Below are positions 57,288-64,000 of a stretch of 64,000 nt of DNA, piece by piece. This DNA is from Megasphaera_A sueciensis. Lineage in GTDB: Bacteria; Bacillota; Negativicutes; Veillonellales; Megasphaeraceae. Each line of letters starts with the position of its first letter. The stretch's first letter is position 1. The notes under the pieces were generated by a model. That model worked only from the letters and a program-made list of their open reading frames with translations, was not told where the DNA came from and did not search any database. The DNA lies in NCBI RefSeq assembly GCF_050219315.1, contig NZ_CP116939.1, positions 248,001-312,000 on the forward strand, read 5' to 3'. The position numbers were made by a program, and so were the translations under genes.

Positions 57288-59465
57288 ATGGAAAAAGTAT
57301 TCCAAATGGATTTCGCCGGCCGCCCGCTGATTATTGAAACGGGGAAGTTGGCAAAACAGGCCAGCGGTGCTGCTTTGGTACGATATGGCGATACAGCAGT
57401 ACTTGTTACAGCTACTGGTTCAAAGGAAGCAAGACCGGATGCGGATTTTTTCCCGTTAACCGTTGATTATGAAGAAAAAATGTATTCCGTAGGGAAAATT
57501 CCCGGCGGCTTTATTAAACGAGAAGGGAAACCGCCTGAATCGGCTACGTTATTTGCCCGCCTTATAGACCGCCCGATTCGCCCGCTGTTCCCCAAGACAT
57601 ATCGTCATGATGTCCATGTGGTTGCCTATGATATGTGTGTAGACCCGGACAATGCGCCGGAAGTAGCAGCCATGATCGGAGCTTCCGTATCGTTGGCTAT
57701 GTCCCATCTGCCTTGGGCGGGTCCGATTGCCGGCGTTCGTGTCGGCCGTGTGGACGGTCAGTTTGTGGCCAATCCGACAGTGGCACAGAGCGAAGTCAGT
57801 GATATGGATATTGTGGTAGCCGGTACGAAGGATGCTATCCTCATGGTAGAAGGGGGAGCCAAACAAGTTCCGGAAGCAGATATTCTGGATGCCATCATGT
57901 TTGCCCATGAAGAAATAAAAAAGGTTGTTGAATTCCAAAATAGTTTTCTTGATGAAATCAGCGTTCCTAAACAGGAATTCGTAGAAGCGGAACCGGATGC
58001 AGATATTGTAGAAGCTGTCCATGCGTATGGTGAAATTGCTATGAAGGAAGCTATCTGCGATGCGGATAAAATGGCTCGTGAAGAAAAAATGAATGCCGTA
58101 GAAGCTGATATTTATGAACATTTTGCAGATATCTATCCGGATAATGAAAAGGATATTGCTGAAGTTACTCAGAAAATGATTAAGGAAATTGTTCGCCACA
58201 TGATCGCCGTAGATAAGATTCGTCCCGATGGACGACGTGTGGATGAAGTTCGTCCTGTCAGCTGTGAAGTGGGCCTTTTCAAACGGACTCATGGTACGGG
58301 ATTATTTACACGTGGACAGACTCAGGTATTGAGTATTGCTACGATGGCACCGCTGTCCGAAGCACAGCATATCGATGGGGTAGGTACGGAAACAGAACGC
58401 CGTTATATGCATCATTATAATTTCCCGTCGTTCTGCGTGGGGGAAACTAAGTCCTCCCGTGGACCGGGGCGTCGGGAAATCGGTCACGGCAAATTAGCCG
58501 AACGGGCACTGGCACAGGTTATGCCGACGGAAGAAGAATTTCCGTATGCTGTCCGCGTTGTATCGGAAGTTCTTGAATCGAATGGCTCCAGTTCCATGGG
58601 TAGTGTATGCGGCAGTACCTTGGCGCTGATGGATGCAGGAGTTCCTATTCAGGCTCCCGTTGCCGGTGTGGCCATGGGGCTCGTTACCAAGGGAAATGAT
58701 TTTACTATCCTGACGGATATTCAAGGAATGGAAGATGCACTGGGCGATATGGACTTTAAAGTAGCGGGGACCATGAAGGGCGTTACCGCTATTCAGATGG
58801 ATATCAAAATCAAAGGTCTCAGCCGTGAAATACTGCAGCAGGCATTGAAACAGGCTCATGAAGGTCGTATCTTTATTATGGGCAAGATGCTTGAAGCGAT
58901 TCCGGAATCAAGAAAAGAAATGTCGCCGTATGCACCGCGTATTATCACCATGCATATTGATCCGGATAAAATCCGCGATGTTATTGGACCTGGCGGCAAA
59001 ATCATTAAAAAGATCACAGAAGAAACAGGCGCTAAGATTGACATTGATGATACGGGTGTTATATATATCGCATCAGTCGATGCAGAAGGCGGTTTAAAGG
59101 CACAGGATTGGGTGGAACGTCTGACCAAGGATGTCGAAGTCGGCAAAACATATGTAGGAAAAGTAACTCGAATCATGGCCTTTGGCGCTTTCGTGGAGGT
59201 ACTGCCGGGGAAAGAAGGGTTAGTCCACATCTCTCAGCTTGCCAAAGAACGGGTGGAAAAAGTCGAAGATGTAGTAAATATCGGCGATGAAATCATGGTA
59301 AAATGTGTGGAAATCGACAGTCAAGGTCGTATCAATCTATCCCGCAAGGCGTTGCTGCCGGGATGCGAAAATGAAGATACTTCTTCTTTTCACCGTGATC
59401 GCGACCGCGGTCCCCGCAATAATCATAGTCCCCGCGGTAATCGGGAACACCGTGACAGGAAGTAA
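57288..59465 (+). CDS. pnp: Polyribonucleotide nucleotidyltransferase
   Basis: A 725-residue phosphorolytic 3'-5' exoribonuclease of the RNA degradation machinery. Two RNase PH domains (about 1-230 and 320-545; second catalytic core GVPIQAPVAGVAMGL) are joined by the helical linker, then come a KH domain (about 555-615, IRDVIGPGGKIIKKI) and an S1 domain (about 622-690, GKVTRIMAFGAFVEVLPGKEGLVHIS). The C-terminus is a short Arg-, Asp- and Asn-rich tail. GAGGAGG precedes the start. Dut follows after 10 bases; the next genes to 64 kb are all spaced by less than 30 bases and probably form a nucleotide-related operon. Confidence 0.96.
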   Translation: MEKVFQMDFAGRPLIIETGKLAKQASGAALVRYGDTAVLVTATGSKEARPDADFFPLTVDYEEKMYSVGKIPGGFIKREGKPPESATLFARLIDRPIRPLFPKTYRHDVHVVAYDMCVDPDNAPEVAAMIGASVSLAMSHLPWAGPIAGVRVGRVDGQFVANPTVAQSEVSDMDIVVAGTKDAILMVEGGAKQVPEADILDAIMFAHEEIKKVVEFQNSFLDEISVPKQEFVEAEPDADIVEAVHAYGEIAMKEAICDADKMAREEKMNAVEADIYEHFADIYPDNEKDIAEVTQKMIKEIVRHMIAVDKIRPDGRRVDEVRPVSCEVGLFKRTHGTGLFTRGQTQVLSIATMAPLSEAQHIDGVGTETERRYMHHYNFPSFCVGETKSSRGPGRREIGHGKLAERALAQVMPTEEEFPYAVRVVSEVLESNGSSSMGSVCGSTLALMDAGVPIQAPVAGVAMGLVTKGNDFTILTDIQGMEDALGDMDFKVAGTMKGVTAIQMDIKIKGLSREILQQALKQAHEGRIFIMGKMLEAIPESRKEMSPYAPRIITMHIDPDKIRDVIGPGGKIIKKITEETGAKIDIDDTGVIYIASVDAEGGLKAQDWVERLTKDVEVGKTYVGKVTRIMAFGAFVEVLPGKEGLVHISQLAKERVEKVEDVVNIGDEIMVKCVEIDSQGRINLSRKALLPGCENEDTSSFHRDRDRGPRNNHSPRGNREHRDRK

Positions 59466-59475
59466 GGTGTGAAAT

Positions 59476-59925
59476 ATGGAAGAAAGAGGATTTGAAATTG
59501 TAACGGCGTATGTCGGAAAGCATATTCATCTGCCTGTCCGCAAGACAGCGACAAGTGCGGGCTACGATATAGAAGCAGCGGAAGATACAGTCCTTGCTCC
59601 GCAGGCCGTAACTATTGTACCGACAGGATTGAAAGCCTACATGGAAGCCGATGAATATTTGGCAATTCATATCCGTTCGGGTATTTCCATTAAGAACGGA
59701 CTGATGCTTGTCAACAGCGTGGGTGTCATCGACAGCGACTATTACAATAATCCCGATAATGAAGGCCATATTATGATCGCCTATTACAATACTCAGTCTA
59801 AACCCTTTTCTATCACAAAAGGCGAACGTATTGGACAGGGAATATTTGTAAAATATTTGATTACGTGCGATGATCAGGCACAAGGCAGCCGTATTGGCGG
59901 TTTTGGCAGTACTGGGTTGCGGTAA
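59476..59925 (+). CDS. dut: dUTP diphosphatase
   Basis: A 149-residue trimeric dUTPase that hydrolyses dUTP to dUMP and so keeps uracil out of DNA and feeds dTMP synthesis. The five conserved blocks are visible: AGYDIEA, IHIRSGISIKNGL, GVIDSDYYNN, GERIGQGIFV and the C-terminal RIGGFGSTG that closes the site. AGGTGTG precedes the start. It is encoded between pnp and a Nudix hydrolase. Confidence 0.94.
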   Translation: MEERGFEIVTAYVGKHIHLPVRKTATSAGYDIEAAEDTVLAPQAVTIVPTGLKAYMEADEYLAIHIRSGISIKNGLMLVNSVGVIDSDYYNNPDNEGHIMIAYYNTQSKPFSITKGERIGQGIFVKYLITCDDQAQGSRIGGFGSTGLR

Positions 59926-59937
59926 GGAGCAAATAGC

Positions 59938-60486
59938 ATGAGTATCAGTGTTGAAAAAATGATTGACCGCAAAGAAATTATGACTGGCCGTGTCCTTCAT
60001 GTAACTGTGGATACGGTCCGAATCAACGACAGTGATATTACCTCTACGCGGGAAGCGGTCTGGCATCATGGGGCCAGCGCTATCCTGCCGCTTACCGATG
60101 ATGGCAGAATCATCCTTGTCCGACAGTATCGGTATGCGGCTTCACAGCCGATGCTTGAAGTTCCGGCCGGGAAAATCGAAATGGATGGTGAAAATCCTGA
60201 TATTTGTGCGTCCCGTGAATTGGAAGAAGAGGCCGGCGTTACATGCGGTGAACTGATTTCTTTGGGGTTTGTATATACATCACCGGGGTTTTGTGATGAA
60301 AAGATTTATTTATATTTGGCAAGGCAATTAAAGCAAAGCAAACAGCATCTCGATGAGGATGAGTTTATAAATCTGGAACGGTATACGCCAAAAGAAATGG
60401 AACAGCTTATTCTTGACGGCGGTATCATGGATGCTAAAACGATTGCCTGTTTTGCCAAAGCTCGGCCCTATCTGCGGGGAGTATAA
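59938..60486 (+). CDS. Nudix hydrolase (ADP-ribose pyrophosphatase type)
   Basis: A 182-residue enzyme of the NudF branch, which splits ADP-ribose or other nucleoside diphosphate sugars. The Nudix box starts at AGKIEMDGE and continues through ASRELEEEAGV, matching GX5EX7REUXEEXGU. The N-terminal LPLTDDGRIILVRQYRYA and the VPAGK just before the box are typical of ADP-ribose pyrophosphatases. AGGAG precedes the ATG. It lies 12 bases after dut and 19 before deoB, a salvage context; ribose 5-phosphate is one product and also the deoB product. Confidence 0.9.
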   Translation: MSISVEKMIDRKEIMTGRVLHVTVDTVRINDSDITSTREAVWHHGASAILPLTDDGRIILVRQYRYAASQPMLEVPAGKIEMDGENPDICASRELEEEAGVTCGELISLGFVYTSPGFCDEKIYLYLARQLKQSKQHLDEDEFINLERYTPKEMEQLILDGGIMDAKTIACFAKARPYLRGV

Positions 60487-60505
60487 TTTTCAGGAGGCGA
60501 TTCTG

Positions 60506-61681
60506 ATGAACTTCAAACGGATGATTGTTATTGTTATGGACAGTGTGGGAGCAGGTCATGCTCCGGATGCGGCAGCCTTCGGTGACGAAGGCGCGAATAC
60601 GTTGGAACATATCGATGCAGCCGTAGAAGGAATGCATATACCGAATCTGCTTCGCCTGGGTCTGGGAAATATAGTGAAATTACAGCAGCATACGGACCAT
60701 GTGGCCGGTTCTTACGGCGTAATGAGGGAAATCTCTGCCGGTAAGGATACGACCAGTGGTCATTGGGAAATGATGGGGAATCCGGTCGAAAGACCATTCC
60801 CCGTTTTTTATCATGCATTTCCTGCGGATTTGCTGCAGACCTTTACGGAAAAGACCGGATATTCTTATATCGGGAATGAAATAGCATCAGGAACAGAAAT
60901 TATTGAACGGCTGGGACCGGAACATTTCCGTACCAAGGCCCCCATCGTGTACACATCCGCGGATAGTGTATTCCAAATAGCGGCACACACGGATGTCATA
61001 CCGTTGGAGGAACTCTACCGTATTTGTGAAATTACTCGCAGCCAGGTGTGTGTAGGTCCGTATGAGTGCGGACGAATTATTGCACGGCCTTTTATTGGCG
61101 TGCAGGGAAATTTTATTCGGACGGGAGACCGGCGCGATTACAGTCGTATGCCTGAACGGAAGATGGTATTTTCCTATACCTCCGAAGCTGGCCTTATGAC
61201 CGTCGGTATTGGGAAAATCGGTGATATTTATGCCCATATAGGACTTACGGAATCGTATCATACGGCTGACAACAAGGAAGGAATGCAGGTTTTGAGTCAG
61301 CAGCTGCATGGGCACCGTAGGGATACAGGAATCATTATGGTAAACTTAGTGGATTTTGACAGTATGTACGGACATCGCCGCAATCCGGCAGGCTACGGCC
61401 GGTGTATTGAAGAATTTGACCAGGCATTAGGTACTTTATTGCCTCAGCTGAATGAGGACGATATCCTATTGATTACAGCAGATCATGGAAATGATCCTAC
61501 GTGGACGGGAACGGACCATACAAGAGAACAAGTGCCGCTGCTCGTATACAGTCCGGCGTTACAGGAGACAACAGACCTGGGAGTGCGTACTACGTATGCG
61601 GATTTGGGACAAACAATCATGGAAAATTTCAAATTGCAAAAATTAACCTTCGGGACAAGTTTCCTGCAGCATCTGAAATAA
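60506..61681 (+). CDS. deoB: Phosphopentomutase
   Basis: A 391-residue Mn-dependent enzyme of the alkaline phosphatase superfamily that converts (deoxy)ribose 1-phosphate to the 5-phosphate. The metal site blocks IVIVMDSVGAGHAPDA, GKDTTSGHWEMMG (the phosphorylated Thr) and ITADHGNDPTWTGTDHTRE are intact. The start at 60506 has AGGAGG eight bases upstream. It is followed by a nucleoside phosphorylase that supplies its substrate, a classic deo pairing. Confidence 0.96.
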   Translation: MNFKRMIVIVMDSVGAGHAPDAAAFGDEGANTLEHIDAAVEGMHIPNLLRLGLGNIVKLQQHTDHVAGSYGVMREISAGKDTTSGHWEMMGNPVERPFPVFYHAFPADLLQTFTEKTGYSYIGNEIASGTEIIERLGPEHFRTKAPIVYTSADSVFQIAAHTDVIPLEELYRICEITRSQVCVGPYECGRIIARPFIGVQGNFIRTGDRRDYSRMPERKMVFSYTSEAGLMTVGIGKIGDIYAHIGLTESYHTADNKEGMQVLSQQLHGHRRDTGIIMVNLVDFDSMYGHRRNPAGYGRCIEEFDQALGTLLPQLNEDDILLITADHGNDPTWTGTDHTREQVPLLVYSPALQETTDLGVRTTYADLGQTIMENFKLQKLTFGTSFLQHLK

Positions 61682-61705
61682 TTGTTTCATAGTGAGGTGA
61701 ATACG

Positions 61706-63013
61706 GTGTGGCCTATTGATTGTATTGAACATAAACGAGATGGATTCGTACTGACAGCGTCAGAAATCGACCGCTTTATTCATGACTATACACAGGGGAA
61801 AATCACAGATTATCAAGCAGCCGCGTGGCTGATGGCGGTATATCTTAACGGAATGACAGCCGAAGAAACGACTGAGCTTACGAAAGCGATGGCTCATTCC
61901 GGGGATGTAGTGGACTTGTCCTCTGTTTCCGGAATCAAGGTAGATAAACATAGTACCGGAGGCATTGCGGATACGACAACCCTTATTGTGGCACCTTTGG
62001 TTGCGGCAGCGGGTGTACCCGTAGCTAAAATGAGCGGACGCGGTCTGGGCTTTACGGGAGGTACGATCGATAAACTGGAATCGATTCCCGGATTTCGCAC
62101 GGAACTGACACAAACAGAATTTCTGGAACAGGTTCGACGGATCGGTATTTCCATTATCGGTCAATCTGCAAAAATAGCACCGGCCGATAAACTTTTGTAT
62201 GCATTGCGTGATGCAACAGGTACCGTTGCGAGTATTCCCCTTATTGCCAGTTCCATAATGAGTAAAAAAATAGCATCAGGAGCGGATGCTATCGTTCTTG
62301 ATGTCAAATATGGCGATGGCGCATTCATGAAGACCTGTGAAGAGGCGCGGAAACTGGCTCATACGATGGTACAGATAGGAAAACTGGCACATCGGCCTAC
62401 GACCGCGGTGATTACCTCGATGGAAGCTCCGCTGGGAACTGCCATCGGCAACAGTCTTGAAGTAGATGAAGCAGTAGAAGCCTTGTCCGGACATGGCGGC
62501 AAGCGGCTTATGGCAGTAGTGGAAGCGATTGGTGCGCAGATGCTCGTTATGGGACAAAAAGCTAAAACAGAAGCAGAAGGACGTAAACGCATACAGCAGT
62601 CGGTAGCCTCCGGCGCCGGGCTTGCAAAATTCAAGCAGTTTGTAGAAGCGCAGCATGGAAGCGTATCCTGGATCGGGAAACGTCCACTGACAAAAGCACC
62701 GAAGGTATTTACGGCAGTCTCCACGGAAAGCGGATATATTACGGCTATCCATGGCCGGGCACTGGGTGCTGTCGCGATGACCATGGGAGCCGGCCGTTCC
62801 CGCAAGGAGGACACCGTGAATCCCGTAGTAGGTATCCGGCTGTTCAAAGAAGTATATGATGAAATACACGCCGGAGAAGTCTTGTTTACCTTGTACGGCA
62901 ATGCACGTGCCGATATGCAGACGCTGGCACAGCAATGTGCGGACCAGATTATTGTAGAAGCAACACCTTGCAGGGATCAGAAACCCGTTGTAAGTGAAAT
63001 AATTACAGAGTAA
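61706..63013 (+). CDS. pdp: Pyrimidine-nucleoside phosphorylase
   Basis: A 435-residue phosphorylase that splits thymidine, uridine or deoxyuridine into base and (deoxy)ribose 1-phosphate. The KHSTGG phosphate site near residue 81, KMSGRGLGFTGGTIDKLESIPGF and the VDVKYGDGAFMKT-like block (LDVKYGDGAFMKT) are intact. The length and sequence fit the Firmicute pdp type, though deoA-type thymidine phosphorylase cannot be excluded. It starts at GTG 61706, a few bases after GAGGTGA, rather than at the TTG at 61682. It lies just after deoB. Confidence 0.93.
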   Translation: MWPIDCIEHKRDGFVLTASEIDRFIHDYTQGKITDYQAAAWLMAVYLNGMTAEETTELTKAMAHSGDVVDLSSVSGIKVDKHSTGGIADTTTLIVAPLVAAAGVPVAKMSGRGLGFTGGTIDKLESIPGFRTELTQTEFLEQVRRIGISIIGQSAKIAPADKLLYALRDATGTVASIPLIASSIMSKKIASGADAIVLDVKYGDGAFMKTCEEARKLAHTMVQIGKLAHRPTTAVITSMEAPLGTAIGNSLEVDEAVEALSGHGGKRLMAVVEAIGAQMLVMGQKAKTEAEGRKRIQQSVASGAGLAKFKQFVEAQHGSVSWIGKRPLTKAPKVFTAVSTESGYITAIHGRALGAVAMTMGAGRSRKEDTVNPVVGIRLFKEVYDEIHAGEVLFTLYGNARADMQTLAQQCADQIIVEATPCRDQKPVVSEIITE

Positions 63014-63026
63014 TGAGGATATATGT

Positions 63027-64000
63027 ATGAAAATGAATCGTCAAGTTCCCGTAGAAAAAGGGAAAACCTATACAATAGAAATAAAAAGCCTTGGCTCTAA
63101 TGGCGAAGGCATTGGAAGATATGAAGATTTTACAGTTTTTGTTCCGTTTGCTCTGCCGAAGGAGACGGTGGAAGTACGGATCGAATTTGTAAAAAAGCAA
63201 TATGCCACAGGAACGCTGCTCAAGATTCTTGAACCAGCCAAAGACCGCGTTAAACCGTTGTGTCCTGTCTATAATCGCTGCGGGGGCTGCCAGCTCCAGC
63301 ATCTGAGCTATTCGGCAGAACTGATAGAAAAACAGCGGCAGGTCAAGGATGCATTGGAACGGATCGGACACCTGAAGAATCTAACGGTACTGCCGACGTT
63401 GGGTGCGGCAGACCCATGGGCATATCGCAATAAAATGCAATTTCCCGTATCCTCCAAAGCAAAAGGAAAGTTAGATATAGGATGTTTTGCTGCTTCGACA
63501 CATCGGGTCATCAATGTGGAAAACTGTGCCATACAAAAAAAACAAAACAATCAAATTGTCGCAGTAGTGCGGGAATGGATGAAACAATATAAAATTCCTG
63601 CCTATAATGAAGACAAGGAAACGGGTATTGTCCGTCACATTATGGGCCGTGTCGGCGTACATACGGGAGAAGTCATGGTATGCCTCGTGACAGCAGGCGA
63701 TATGGTACCGCATATGAAGGAATTGGTACGCATGCTGAAAACTGCCATTCCGGGACTTGCCAGTGTCATACAAAATATTAATAAACGTCATACGAATGTC
63801 ATATTGGGAGAAAAAACAAAGAAAATCTATGGCAGCGAAACAATTCATGATTCCATTGGAACCCTGAAATTCAACATTTCTGCGCAGTCTTTCTTCCAGG
63901 TGAACAGTGAACAAGCACAAAAACTATATGAAACAGCCTTGGAATTTGCCGACCTCTCAGGAAATGAAACCGTAGCCGATGTCTACTGTGGTACCGGTAC
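63027..64000 (+). CDS. rlmD: 23S rRNA (uracil-5-)-methyltransferase, RlmD/RumA type (partial, cut by window end)
   Basis: The open frame runs from ATG 63027 (GAGGAT upstream) off the window end, giving 324 residues. It opens with a TRAM domain (residues 5-65, TIEIKSLGSNGEGIGRYE), then the [4Fe-4S] ligands C79, C85, C88 (LCPVYNRCGGC) and a fourth Cys in VENCAIQ, and reaches the start of the SAM-dependent methyltransferase domain (DVYCGTGT). These enzymes methylate C5 of U1939 (or U747/U1939 in Firmicutes) of 23S rRNA. The C-terminus with the catalytic Cys is not seen. It follows pdp by 13 bases. Confidence 0.92.
   Translation, partial: MKMNRQVPVEKGKTYTIEIKSLGSNGEGIGRYEDFTVFVPFALPKETVEVRIEFVKKQYATGTLLKILEPAKDRVKPLCPVYNRCGGCQLQHLSYSAELIEKQRQVKDALERIGHLKNLTVLPTLGAADPWAYRNKMQFPVSSKAKGKLDIGCFAASTHRVINVENCAIQKKQNNQIVAVVREWMKQYKIPAYNEDKETGIVRHIMGRVGVHTGEVMVCLVTAGDMVPHMKELVRMLKTAIPGLASVIQNINKRHTNVILGEKTKKIYGSETIHDSIGTLKFNISAQSFFQVNSEQAQKLYETALEFADLSGNETVADVYCGTG

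Noticed and set aside
57549..58292. 247-codon reading frame on the minus strand within pnp
   Set aside because: It is the antisense of conserved PNPase sequence, with low-complexity residues and no binding site.
1..64000. CRISPR arrays, tRNA or rRNA genes, prophage
   Set aside because: No regularly spaced repeats, no tRNA-like clover-leaf or TTCGA-type arm in intergenic regions, no phage structural genes; the only TTCGAAC-like string (11292) is inside the intron scrap.

Overview
The window is an ordinary, densely packed chromosomal segment of an AT-rich member of the Negativicutes (Firmicutes with an outer membrane), most likely Megasphaera or a close Veillonellales relative. This is an inference from gene content: an EtfBA pair of the Megasphaera type, a Fusobacterium-like methionine gamma-lyase, PolC, glutaminyl-tRNA synthetase, a SCIFF peptide locus and a type IV pilus cluster with Sec-exported phosphatases. 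No rRNA, tRNA, CRISPR array, prophage or intact transposon was seen. The only mobile-element traces are two decayed group II intron fragments (1922-2068 and 11180-11378).

Layout. 0.25-6 kb: an exported HAD phosphatase, an intron reverse-transcriptase scrap, a YigZ protein, a CstA transporter and a DMT exporter. 6-11.1 kb: nicotinate phosphoribosyltransferase, then ADP-ribosylglycohydrolase, a RuBisCO-like protein, a LarE-type sulfur transferase and endonuclease III, the last four closely spaced on one strand. 11.4-15.2 kb: NhaC-type antiporter, a LysR regulator and methionine gamma-lyase, with matching palindromes before the last two genes. 15.4-17.7 kb: a small unknown protein, the SCIFF ranthipeptide precursor, its radical SAM maturase and a tiny membrane protein. 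17.9-26.8 kb: comEA-comEC-holA-vanW-polC. 26.9-35.6 kb: a TrpR-like regulator, a FAH-family hydrolase facing a 2-hydroxyacid dehydrogenase, glnS, DUF4321-maf-radC, an exported DUF3298 protein and etfBA. 35.8-43.7 kb: a twelve-gene type IV pilus/pseudopilus operon. 43.8-46.9 kb: shikimate kinase, phosphofructokinase and an amino-acid ABC permease/ATPase pair. 46.9-52.6 kb: the purine operon purE-F-M-N-H'-D behind a leader with a small ORF and an intrinsic terminator. 52.7-56.6 kb: fumarase, an e(P4)-type phosphatase and a flavoprotein disulfide reductase. 56.7-64 kb: rpsO, pnp, dut, a Nudix hydrolase, phosphopentomutase, pyrimidine-nucleoside phosphorylase and the start of an RlmD-type rRNA methyltransferase cut by the window end.

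How parts work together. The pilus operon plus comEA/comEC is the core of a DNA-uptake machine, but the secretin gene is not here. Purine synthesis is covered for six steps, with only the cyclohydrolase half of PurH present. The 3' end is a nucleotide turnover and salvage block (pnp, dut, nudix, deoB, pdp).

The points most worth a second look are: a PolC that lacks the whole proofreading exonuclease domain; the DraG/RuBisCO-like/LarE gene set; the twin LysR boxes, the second centred near -66 of the lyase promoter; the purine leader; and the stand-alone PurH domain. Start codons were chosen mainly from ribosome binding sites, so many differ from the longest open frame.
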